A DNA stretch of 64,000 nucleotides from Canna indica (Eukaryota; Streptophyta; Magnoliopsida; Zingiberales; Cannaceae). Shown piece after piece: positions 53,592-64,000 of this stretch. The notes under the pieces are model-generated. The model saw nothing but the letters and a program-made list of their open reading frames with translations. It was not told the origin of the DNA and did not search any database. The position numbers and the translations under genes are program-made. Where the stretch lies: assembly GCA_034359265.1 (NCBI GenBank), contig CP136897.1:19276001-19340000 (forward strand), written 5' to 3'. Position 1 is the stretch's first letter. The number at the start of each line of letters is the position of its first letter.

Positions 53592-56126
53592 TGTTACGCC
53601 CCGCCTAGGTTCAATCCTGATAAGGAACACCACCTAGGAGAAGCGCAACCAACAATCAACCAACACACCAAAACCTTCATGAACATCTTGCAACATGAAC
53701 CTCAATCACTTAAATTAGGATAATATCTATTACAATAATGAAATGTTATTCAAGGAACTTTATACATCTCTACGGGAATCAATGTCAGAGCATGCCTCCT
53801 CTAGTCTATCTAACTAGACCTTCTCAGCTACCAACTCAAACCTGCAGATTTGAGGCAAAAGCAACAAAAATCAGCGAAAAGCTGAGTAGGATATCACAAT
53901 ATGTCAAAGAGGTAAAGATGATCATCCATGATGTCATGATGACATGATATTCAACTATGTGCATACCACAACTAATATTATATGCTCATACCAACAAATG
54001 CGATGTCAACCCCAAATAAACACTTATGCACCTATCAACTAGTATACACATGCATAATAATAATCACTCAATTAAGAGTGTAGTGGACATTGGGTTTCCC
54101 CCGCATTCTCGCACCTTCGAGAGTGGCACCTCAAGCCCGCTACAGCTATAGATGCGACTATCCAAAAAGGTAGTCCATCGACGTCTAACACCTCGACGCC
54201 GCACACGCACACGTATGGAAATTTCGTGATCACCGGTGTCACCGCCCATACACCTCGGGCAATAAACAACTAGTGTCTGCGAGCTTTCGCCCGATAAAAG
54301 GTCAACAGATGCAACATGACGACTCAACCTCATCATATGAAAACTACAACTGGTCTATGATGCCAACAACAATAAGTGATACACAAAATACCAACTACGT
54401 ACAAATGCAGCCAACAAAATTCATGGTAGCAATAAGAATCTTATAACAATGTTAATACTACAATGTGTATCATACCATGATCAATTAGAAATTAATAACT
54501 GACAACTAATTCAACATATATATGCAAATATAAACATGTAATGTCCAATAAAATTATGCAACAAGAGATCAACAACTTTCATAAGCAAAACAAGCAGAAG
54601 AGGCAAAGGGTATTTTCGTCAATTTACTCGTCAAGAAATCATCGACTAATGGAATCGACCTACAAGTCCCAACCACCCTCCTTGAAGACTAAAGTCTAAC
54701 TTAATTCAATATAATAACATACCTCCATAATTATAACCACTGTGATCCTTAAACAACTTCATCACTATCAAGCTCAACTATTTAATTAATTAAATCTCAT
54801 CTTTTAATCTCCATATCAACTAATAATTAAATAATTAAATATAAATCGTATTCATTGATCCATTTAATATATTAATCAAACATTAATACGATATTTTAAC
54901 ACTCAACCTCCGTTATTATCTCTAATCATTTCATTTAAAAACTATTTGCAAACCTTTGCAATATACTCTTTCTAACTAATCATATAATCTATGTACCATA
55001 CAATGTAAATTAATGTCATGACACAAATTCATCAACCACGTATAGACCAATATGCATCAACCATAAATAAATTAATATACATTAAGGCTAGTCAAAATAA
55101 ATTAATCATCTTTAAATGCCGAATAATACTTGAAAATAGAAAAAGTCTATTGAACGACCTCCGATTAGAAATCTTACACCACCATTGCGTTCAGAACGCG
55201 AAAACCTACAACTTTCGTATTCACCACAACTTGATCTGATGACTCTACAATCAATTTCAAAAATACCCTAATAATATACAAATTAAACTCATTTCATACT
55301 ATACAACTCTCTTTTTAATTAACCTATTTATTTAATAAATAACCCTTTGTATCTTCCCCTTCTCCCGTCCCCCGCCGCTTGCCCCTTCGCCATGAACTTG
55401 CGCCGGCCAGATCTCCCAACCGTCGGCGACTGGCCCGGCGACATATCAGCCCTGCATCATGGCCTTTGACGCCGGCGAGGCAGCAGTCGCTGCCACTGGA
55501 GGCTGCAATTTATCCAACAGCCTCCGGGGCTATGGTTGTTGACGTGGACAGCAACGACCACCTAGGGCGCCGACGACTGACTCGGCGACCCTAGCGTCTG
55601 CACCCTCAGCATCCGCTGCTGATGGGGCGTCGGTCGGTGCCATAGGGGGGCCACGACTACGACTGCAGCGTGCTGCTGCATGCAGCCGCAGCGGCTTGGC
55701 TGCCGCCTGTTATTGCGGCCTCGAGCTTCGAGCGCGACACAATCTCCTATCACCCTCCTCCATGCAACAAATCTTCTTCCTCTTCCACAATGATCAACAA
55801 TATCATACTTGATTCCAAAAGCCAAGACAATGACGAGTAGAAAACGACAAAAAAGAAAGGAGAAATAGATAAGAATCCTACCTCGAATCCTCGCTCCGAT
55901 CATCGATCACCGGCGATCACCACTCCGACCTCCCCCTTCTCACGACGACTGCCCTCTCTAAATGAAAAACCCAATGAAATTAGGTTTGAATCTTATCTGG
56001 GTATTTTACAACAACAAAAAAAGCCCCTACAATACCGAAATTCACACATATACCCCTTAAATTATAAAAATTCCAAAAATTACTCGAAAATTAAAAAAAA
56101 AATTATTCAAACTTTCGGGTATAACA
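53592..56126. mobile_element. Probable solo LTR of a gypsy element (about 2.5 kb)
   Basis: It begins TGTTACGCCCCG and ends GGGTATAACA, the TG...CA ends of an LTR. Flanking pentamers TACAC and TACAT differ by one base, consistent with a 5-bp target duplication. The second half contains a GC-rich part (about 55370-55760) and a GATCACCACTCCGACC region that looks like an LTR promoter. A long LTR starting TGTTACGCCCC is typical of plant Tekay/Del gypsy elements. No internal coding region adjoins it, so it probably arose by LTR recombination. Confidence 0.6.
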
Positions 56127-56458
56127 TACATTCTAATCGTCGCCTATCATTCTTTCGACAAGTATTGGTTACTTAGGGTGTTTTCAGATTCTTTACCTAC
56201 TCATGAGATGACCTCTAAAGAGACATGGACACGATTTAGGGTTTAAAATTCCACTATAAGGAACCTATAGTATTCCAACTCTTGCTTTTGTTTTCTCTCT
56301 TCTGGTCTTCACTTCCTTCTTTCATTGCCAATGTTCATTATCCTTTCCCTAGACTCGCCCTTGAGACGTCCTTAATTTCCTAACCTTCATGAGTTCATGT
56401 ATCACACGGCTTTAGGTTATCGATTCTACATTTGCCTCAGATTTTCTAACCTTCATGA

Positions 56459-59341
56459 GTGCAATGGTGGTTTTCTACTTGTAAATGGATTCAGTTGTGT
56501 TTTTCAAGCAAGAAAGCGGAGAGATTTCAGATTTCAACAGACATATGCTCTCTTCTTGTCAAGATATTGAAGACAGTAAATTCTTCAACTTGAAATAGAT
56601 TTTATAATCACTTCTTGTTGTAATCTATTCCTAGAATTAATAAAAGTTCCTCCTCCTCCTCCTTGTGGACACAGGAACGACTCATCTTGTCTCTGAACCA
56701 CGTTAACTTCGTGTGCTCATTGTTTTACTTGTCAATTCTAGATTCTTTTTTGTTTGCACCGTCGGGTTTGGTTTTTTGTTGATTCTTGGGTAGAAAATTA
56801 GTAGGTGATTTCCTAACAAGTTGTATCAAAGCCAACAACCAAAAGCAATCATGACAACTGCGAAGTTTAAAATTGACAAATTGGACCCCCAATGTTAACT
56901 TTTCTCTATGGTAGACGAGGATGAAATCAATCTTGGAATTTTACGATATTTAAGACATCATCTACGAGAGTGATCACATGGAGAGAACCAAAGCACATAA
57001 GGCCAAAGCAGACATGAAGGCAAAGACAACTATCTTCATGTGTCTCTCATATGAGGTGCTTCGGGAAGTCTCGGCGGAGAAGACGATAATAGATGTTTGG
57101 TAGAAGCCTAGCGGCATATATCAAGATAAGACACTTATAGGTAAAATCCCACTTCAAATAAAGCTCCACTTTCTCCTCATGGACGAAGGAATAGTGGTAA
57201 AGGACCACATCAACTTGTTCCATTTGTTGATTTGGAAAATGTAGGCAAAACCTTTAGGGAAGATATTGAATCAATGTTTTTACTTGCTTCTTTACTGCCA
57301 TCGTAAAAAAAAGTCAAGAAATGTTGTTTTATGGTAGAACTTCCTTGTCACTTGAGTAATAGTTGCACACATATCAAAGGAACTCATGGACAAGTAGGTT
57401 CATGGCATATCTCATGGTAAAGACATGGGAGAAGCCCTCTAGTCTAAGGAGAAGACTGGAGCGGGATGAGGTAATAAATCTAACATTATTTGTTAATACC
57501 ATAAGAAACAAGGCCACATCACGCTGGAGTGTCACAATTTTAAGAAAAAGTTACAACATCAAAATAAAAGGCAAGATGCCTGCATGAAGGCATCTTGTGT
57601 TGTAGGATTTGAAGAAATTGAGGTATTGATCGTGACAGGTGGCACAAGCTCTACTAGGACACGTGGGTGACGAGGATCTCATTTGCGACAACACACCTCA
57701 AGTCGAGATTCCTCTTCCTCTTCTTTTGATAATTCTGATCATGCAAAGTGCAATTGAGATCAGCAAGCGAATAAGTCAACCATTGGTAACATTGACGAGT
57801 GATTTCTAGATTCTAGGTGTTCCTTTCATATGACTCCACACCGAGCGGCCTTTGTGGATTATCAGCACACCAATAATGGAATAGTTCGTGATGGCAACAA
57901 CATTCCCTGCAAAGTTGTCAGATTAGAATAATGAAGCTAAAGCTACATTATGGCTCAATAAAAACCCTAATAGTTGTTTACCAAGTTCCGAAGTTAGGGA
58001 GGAATCTAGTGTCTCTTGGAGTTTTCAACACTAGGGGCTACACGACATCCTCTACATGAGGAGTCTTGGAGGTACACAAGGGAGCCTCGACTGTACTGAA
58101 GCCTCTAAGGACATCTAATACTTTTTACAAGGTGAAGGGGTTCATCTTTCGTGAAGCACTCTAGGATTCGAGGCAAAACACTGCAAAATCGGACATCGGG
58201 TGTCTCTTAGGTAATCAATTTACTTTCATGATAAGTTATTCTCGGAGATGCACAATGAAGGACGAGCCTTGGAGGACCGTGTGGGTTCTTAAGTCTAAGC
58301 AGGGGTCGGACATGACCCACTTAAGCACCAATTTGATAAAGGACATGACCCCGTGCAGGTCATTTAGGAGAGGAGGATAACTTCAGAGAACTACATCAAC
58401 CCCAATTTTCATCAAAGGAGGTGATTGTTGAGAGTTGACTTAAATTGGGTCTGAGATGAATCCAATGAGCTTGATAAGATGCAAATCGGAGTTAATTTGA
58501 TCAAGTTATGGTTGAACTAGATTTTCTAATTGAACCGAATCTAATTAAAATGGCTACCAAACCGAGCCCATCATCATCATTGCTGAACTAGACTAGGGAA
58601 TAACATAAGTTGGTTTTCTCCTAAACTTTTAGTATGATTTAATCAGCATTTAAAAGAGAATATATCTACGCAAATTTCGAGAAAGAAATTTTGGAAAATT
58701 ATAACTGGTACCTGAATTATTGGCAGGTTTAAACTTTATTTAAAAGTTTTTAATTGCAATTATGGTTAAATTTTCAGCCATTAATAAGAAGACATGACAA
58801 GAAGGAAGCTCAGAATTTTGACAAAATTGACTGCAAATAATGATGGTCCAAATTTGATAGAATGACATCTAATCATTCCTTTTTAGATGAATCAAATCAG
58901 ATTATACATGGAAGCTACTAATATTCTTGTCATTTCAACAAATTAATTCTTTTTGGCAAAGACAACAAATAATTGCAGAGTGACTAAAAAATAAATAATT
59001 ATTGATTAATTTCATTATTTCATGACTTCCAACAATAAATAGTGAGTAATCCCTCTCTATCAAAATAATCAAAGTGCTAGGTTGGTCTTCTACTTGTAAA
59101 CGAATTTAACAATACTCTTCTTCAAGTAAGAAAGCAAAGAGATTTCAAATTTCGGCATACCTATATACTCTTTTCGTGTCGAAAAATTGAAGACAGTAGA
59201 TTCTTCAACTTGAAATAGGTTCTATAATTATTTCTTGATGTAACATATTTCTAGAATTAATAAAAGCTCATCCTCCTTCTCCCTGTGGACATAGGAACGA
59301 CTCATCGTCGTCTTCGAACCACATTAACTTCACGGTTCTCT
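56459..59341 (+). mobile_element. Truncated Ty1/copia retrotransposon
   Basis: Bases 56459-56720 and 59075-59341 are the same LTR region (both contain AATTAATAAAAG, TGTGGACA and GGAACGACTCATC). After the first comes a primer-binding-like TTGTATCAAAGCC (about 56820), and before the second a purine tract AAAGGAGGTGAT followed by TGTTGAGAG (58426). The left LTR has lost its start, and the right LTR has lost its end. The internal part is only about 1.6 kb, so integrase and reverse transcriptase are missing. It is inactive. Confidence 0.7.
56850..58250 (+). pseudogene. copia gag and protease remnants
   Basis: Stop-ridden frames read MTTAKFKIDKLD, then HKAKADMKAKTTIFMCLS and GKIPLQIKLHFLLMDEG in gag-like order. 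At about 57800-57900 LDSRCSFHMTPHRAAF corresponds to the copia protease active-site region, with Gly of the DSG motif changed to Arg. Nothing of integrase, reverse transcriptase or RNase H remains. Confidence 0.65.
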
Positions 59342-60151
59342 TGGTGAGGGAAGCAATTCGAGGGCCCCTACAACCGTCATTATGAGGTAGGAGCTTTTAT
59401 CTCTACTTTTCAAGATACCTATCTCATCCTTCCCACTAACCTTAATGATTTTCATGATCCATTTATCTTTCTTAAGGGTTATATCTTTAAAGTTCCTACG
59501 CTAACCTTTACAAGTTTTAACCATCTCCCTGGTGCATTGTCATGGGAAAAGATGTCATGGAAATGGCTTATGGTTTTCCATTGACTCATTGTCCATTCTC
59601 TTCTTCGATACTTGCATATTCCTCCTTCCAAGCTAGTCCCCAACTATTTGCATTACTTGACTACCTACATTGCACTCTACCACTTGAATAACATCTAAGT
59701 AAGCAATGTTGTGTTTCAAGCATTGTTAAGGGTTAGTAGGAAGCATGAAGTGTTTTTCTTCTCTAATTAGTCGAACTATAAGATAGTCAAAGCTTTGTCC
59801 AGTATTAGGGGTTGGAAATGCTCGCTTCTTCTTGGTCAAGTGTTTGAAGTGCTAGTCTAGAGTAGGAGGCACACTTCGAGCTCTCGACCAAGTGTAGAGG
59901 AACTACCTTCGACAACATCAACTATGATGGCAAGGTCAACAAGGAAGAGGTTCACAAGCTAGCGTCGAGCCGAACATTCGTCTTCATTCCTACACAACCT
60001 CAAATGGCCACTAATTTTTGATGGTTTGCTTTGGCTTTCTGAACTCTATTATCCTTTGAACTCTATTATCCTTTCTACATGATTGCTTTCCTTTGCTTGG
60101 ATTTTAAGTTGTTATGATCATGTTATTTTGAGCTATTTACTTTGCGTCATG
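59342..60151. other. Unidentified decayed coding-like sequence
   Basis: A plus-strand frame with stops reads HDPFIFLKGYIFKVPTLTF and NHLPGALSWEKMSWKW at about 59450-59570. This resembles the N-terminal part of retrotransposon-associated plant proteins, but the match is weak. No gene is claimed. Confidence 0.3.
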
Positions 60152-60590
60152 CATGGTTATCAAAATCGCGAGTTAACTCGTAAACTCTGATGATTTTACG
60201 ATCCTAATTATCAAAATCAAGCTGACTCGTACCCAAACTCGTTTCTGGGTGAACTCGGGTAAACTCGGTTTGATGATAATTATGGATTGAACTTGTATTT
60301 TTATATTTTATCTTTGAGTCATTGTGTGTGCTTTATTATGGACTTAGAATGCTTCATTATGTATAGATTAGACTTGTACTCTTATATTTTATCTTTATGT
60401 GTGTTTTATTATGGAGTTGAACTGCTTAATTATGAATTTCAAGTTCTATTAGATTATATTTTTGTAGCATGATATTTTTTAAAATATTTTTTTAATATCA
60501 GGTAAACTCTTTATGAGTCGAGTTTATGGAGGCTCCACGAGTTTACTTAAACTCTCGAGTTTACTTAAACTCTCGAGTTTAACAACCTTG
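60152..60590. mobile_element. hAT-type MITE
   Basis: The left end CATGGTTATCAAAATCG and the complement of the right end CAAGGTTGTTAAACTCG form inverted repeats. The flanks GCGTCATG (60144-60151) and GTGTCATG (60591-60598) form an 8-bp target duplication with one mismatch. ACTCG/CGAGT motifs fill the subterminal regions. The small frames across the centre are by-products. Confidence 0.7.
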
Positions 60591-60689
60591 GTGTCATGCA
60601 TTGCTTTGGCTTATGCTTAGTCTTTACTCTTAGTATTTTTGGAGGGTCATTCCCATAGCTTTTTTCTAAGTGTTTTTAGTAATGTGAGT

Positions 60690-61990
60690 TAGCTTGATAG
60701 GTGTGTTATAGACCTCGAAATGTTAACTAGAGTTTTTGGAGCTTTTTAGGAGTAGTGCTGCTTCGATCTTTAAGAGCCACTAGGGTTGAGTTGACTAGAG
60801 TATTATAAACTCTAGAAGTGTGGATTAGAACCTTACGGGTGTTTGGTATGAGGTAATCCAGATGAATTATTGATAATCTGAATTAAAATTATCTGGGCCC
60901 ACCAGATTATTGCGTTTGGTTAAAACATATTACCGATAATCTAGATGTCCATGGTAATCTACATTATCACTCAACTAGTGATACACATTACCAACGGAGG
61001 AGGTGGCTATGTGGATTACCAGTAAAGTGATAATATTTTTTTATTATTTTTAACTAAAATACCCCCACTAAAATACCCCTTATTAACGTAGGAAAAAAAA
61101 AAAAAACCCTCGCCTCATCTCATTCGCGCGAGTTGCTACCTCCTCCCGTGCGCTCCTCACCTATCATCACCCTCCTCATCTCCCGTGCAACCTGCAATGT
61201 GACCTTTGATCCTCACTTCCAAAGCAGGTTCTGCAAGAATGGATTTTCATGAATTTTATATTCCATGAATATTTGATGGTATTTTAGTTAAAGATATAAA
61301 TTTTTCAGTAATCTTTTTTTATACCAAACAAGGTAATATGGATTACTAACGAGATTATTAGTCCATGCCAAACATGGTAATGTAACATTATCAGTAATTT
61401 TAAAAGTGATAATCTATCTATGTGGTAATTTAGATCCCTAGTACGCAATCTTAAGCAGTAATGTATCAAACACTCCCTTAGAGTTATAAGTGGGATGACT
61501 TGCTAGGGCTCTTGTGACTTTGAAGGTAACCGAGTCCACTATAGTAATGTCCACTATAATTTTAAGTTCCACAAAGGACAACCTACTCGGGCTCTTGGGG
61601 TCGCAAGCATATTCGAGTGACTATGGTGATGCAGACTCCAAAAGTGCTTAGAATTCTAGGTGAGATGACTTGCTCGAGCTCTTGGGATCGCAAGGGTAAT
61701 CTAGTTGATTACATACTTTAGGAGTGTCAACTAGAAACTAGAGTTTTACAAAGGACGACCTGCTCGGGCCTTGGGGACGAGGATAATTGAGTTGACTAAA
61801 GTACTATGAATTATGGGTGTTAACTATAAATTTAAAAATTTAGGAGGGACAATTTGCTCGGGCTCTTGGATCTGTGAGGTTAATCGACTCGACTAGATTG
61901 TTGTAAACTCTAAGAGTGACGACTAGAACCTTTGGAGTTTTATAAGGGATGACCTACTTGGGCTCTTAGGGTCATGATGGTAACTTAGTT
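60690..61990. repeat. Diverged tandem repeat (85-115 bp units), split by a MITE
   Basis: Units start GG(G/A)(A/C)(T/G)ACTTGCTCGGGCTCTTGGG and run through a GACTAGAACCTTTGGAGTTT-like segment; about seven can be followed. The MITE at 60838-61477 sits in the AGAACCTTA...GAGTT part of a unit. Confidence 0.7.
60838..61477. mobile_element. Tourist-like MITE inside a tandem repeat
   Basis: The left end CGGGTGTTTGGTATGAGGTA and the complement of the right end GGGAGTGTTTGATACATTAC are inverted repeats. TTA flanks both sides (60835-60837, 61478-61480). The interior has ATTACCGATAATC-like inverted segments and a short C-rich part (61110-61200). Removing it restores the sequence of the surrounding repeat unit. 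Confidence 0.75.
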
Positions 61991-62093
61991 TTATAAGGCA
62001 TGGCGGCTCCTTAGACCTTATTCAGGGAGAATTTATTCTCATATTAATCGTACATTTGTTGGGCGGAACATAAGTACATTGGCAAGACTAACA

Positions 62094-62124
<31 letters not shown>

Positions 62125-62497
62125 GGAAGATGACATATTTCATGGACAATTAGTTACGATGACGTCAATACATAAATGTGGCTACTTGTTGGAGAATGAA
62201 TCCATTGAACTTATCTCTCAAGAATCCTTAGTCGGACTACTTCTCGAGTAAAAGACACTTATATTATGCTTGTACCCCAACTTGAAGCATCATGATTATC
62301 TTGTGCATGACCAACTATTTAGTGAGGGTACCCCAATTCCTAGGAATCATTAAGGGATGCTCATGGGACGTAGCTTTTGTCCTTTACAAAGGTATATGAG
62401 TGTTGACTTGTTTGCACCCATAGTTTGATCGAGACCATGGTTGATGGAATATTAACTCCCTCACACAACAATTATAATCGAAAAAATCAATTGCTAC
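61991..62497. other. Intergenic DNA with a TA microsatellite
   Basis: A TA run of about 28 bp lies at 62098-62125. No gene or element ends were recognised in the remainder. Confidence 0.55.
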
Positions 62498-63151
62498 TAG
62501 CGATGAGCAAAAAAAATCAATTTTTTTATTAATAAAAAAATCGGTCCGAAACCAAATCGGTTTTACCGGTTAATCGAACCGGTTTTTTCAGTTTCGATTT
62601 TTATTTATGGAAAAATCGGTTTTCGGTTTCGATTTCGGTTCGAGAGGTAAAAAGTTCATCGGTTTCGGTTAACCGACCGGTTCAATATAATTTATTAATT
62701 TTTAATAATATATATTAAATAATAATTTATAAATTATAAAAAATTATAAAAAATTATAAAAAATTATAAAAAATTATTATAAAAATATAAAAATATTTTT
62801 AAAAAAATCAAAAAAATCAAAAAATATTAAAAAAATAAAAATAAAAATATTAGTTTTGTAGAACATTATCTTTGTTCAAGTGGTTTCACTTTTTTTATCT
62901 TTTTTCTCAATGAGAATTCGGAATTTATTTGAATTTTTCTCCATGATTTGCATAATATTATTATGTTTGTAGGTTAAAAAAATTTATTGGTTAACCGAAA
63001 ATTATCGGTTAACCGAACCGAAACCGAAATAACGATTAACCGAAGTTAATTGTCCAGTTTACGATTAATGATTTTGAAAAACTGAAGTTAATGGATCGAT
63101 TTTTTTTTTTTTGCGCTAATGAACCGGTTAACTAATTCATGCTCATCCCTA
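62498..63151. mobile_element. Non-autonomous hAT element rich in AACCGA motifs
   Basis: The left end TAGCGATGAGCA and the complement of the right end TAGGGATGAGCA match at 11 of 12 bases. The flanks ATTGCTAC (62490-62497) and ATTGTTAT (63152-63159) match at six of eight positions, a degraded 8-bp duplication. Subterminal zones are packed with GGTTCGGTTTCGG/AACCGAAACCG motifs; the centre is AT-rich. No transposase is encoded. Confidence 0.7.
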
Positions 63152-63159
63152 ATTGTTAT

Positions 63160-64000
63160 TTCACTCCAACTAGTTCTTCATGGCATGTAGCTTTACATTA
63201 CGCATGATTTATAGAAATTTTAAATTAACAGAGATAAATTTCACAATTGTTTCATCAAAGTTTTTGATGAAGCACATCAAGTTTACGTTGGATCACGACG
63301 CTACCACTAGTAGATGGAAGAATAAATTTGAAGTGTTTGCTATCTAGGGCGCCGTAGGAATTAAGAAAACTATCTTTTATCCTAAATAACCCATATAAGG
63401 TTTGAACCTTTTTTTTATTTTTAAAATAATAGTTACTTTATTGTATATCTAATTATTACACATCAAATTTGGTATGAACATGTTGAAACCTAACATTGTT
63501 AGTTTGAAATGGTGTATCTAATTATTGTGTGCTGATGTAGAGAACAAGACAACAAACTCAAATCTATGAAAGAGTGTGACTAAAATCCCATACACAAAGC
63601 TGTTCCATCTTAAAACCTATTTTCTACTGAACTGTCATTCAATGAGGAGGAACAAATTAATTAAACAACAAATATTCATAAGAGAATATAAATTAAAATA
63701 TTAAAGAGATCAAGTGCTTGACATGCTTAGAACCCACTTAAACATATCACCAACACTATACAATAAGAAAGTGGCATTTTCCTTTAGAGAATAACAATAA
63801 TTGGACTTGATGACCAAATCTTTGTCAGTGGATTGCATTTGTCAAAAGCCATTAGGCTTGTTGGATATGAGTTGGTTGATCACTTGAATTTTCTTATGTT
63901 CAGCTCCAACTATTTTCTATGAGCAAAGTGTAGTAGTACAATCCTCTACTAATTGGAGGGAAATTACCCATTGACATATTCTGAAATTTTCTTCATAGGT
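63160..64000. other. Intergenic DNA, no gene seen
   Basis: No recognisable coding sequence or repeat. Whether a gene begins beyond the window edge cannot be told. Confidence 0.45.

Noticed and set aside
54064..55903. GC-rich frames in the 53.6-56.1 kb region
   Set aside because: They lie within the probable solo LTR and overlap on both strands; no domain is visible.

Overview
This is a window of nuclear DNA from a flowering plant. The evidence is three spliced plant genes (a cytosolic ribosomal protein gene and two plastid-type APS kinase genes), a telo-box ahead of the ribosomal protein start codon, and a dense mix of plant transposon types (Harbinger, hAT, CACTA, plant L1-type LINE, copia, long gypsy-like LTRs). 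GC-rich first exons followed by AT-rich introns would fit a monocot, but the sequence alone does not prove this.

Layout. 1-8 kb: transposon debris (hAT end, CACTA element with an inverted repeat across its left end, a Harbinger-type MITE, a decayed Harbinger transposase, a hAT element with an 8-bp target duplication). 8.18-11.38 kb (+): complete 7-exon gene for 40S ribosomal protein S3a (eS1), with a Tourist-like MITE in intron 4. 12.3-12.9 kb: another MITE. 14.15-17.0 kb (+): a 4- or 5-exon gene for an unrecognised small acidic/basic protein. 20.34-24.19 kb (-): complete 7-exon APS kinase gene (copy 1). 24.60-34.68 kb: decayed LINE whose ORF1 is split by an apparently intact 4.1-kb Harbinger transposon with both of its genes. 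34.75-37.44 kb: AT-rich satellite of about 640 bp per unit. 38.8-46 kb: MITE, LTR remnant with two tandem-repeat arrays, microsatellites. 46.49-50.89 kb (-): second complete 7-exon APS kinase gene (copy 2). 51.4-64 kb: transposon-rich, with a MITE carrying a GC-rich core, a probable 2.5-kb solo LTR, a truncated copia element, hAT MITEs and a diverged tandem repeat invaded by a MITE.

The main biological unit is the pair of same-strand APS kinase paralogues, with matching exon phases and recognisably related 3' flanks. They are separated by 22.3 kb that is largely transposon and satellite DNA. Both keep the P-loop, the APS-binding segment, the plant redox cysteine pair and the same GC-AG intron, so both look functional. 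They would make PAPS for sulfation, probably in the plastid. I found no tRNA, rRNA, CRISPR or organelle gene. All exon structures were read by eye from splice signals and family knowledge; no alignment or RNA evidence was available.
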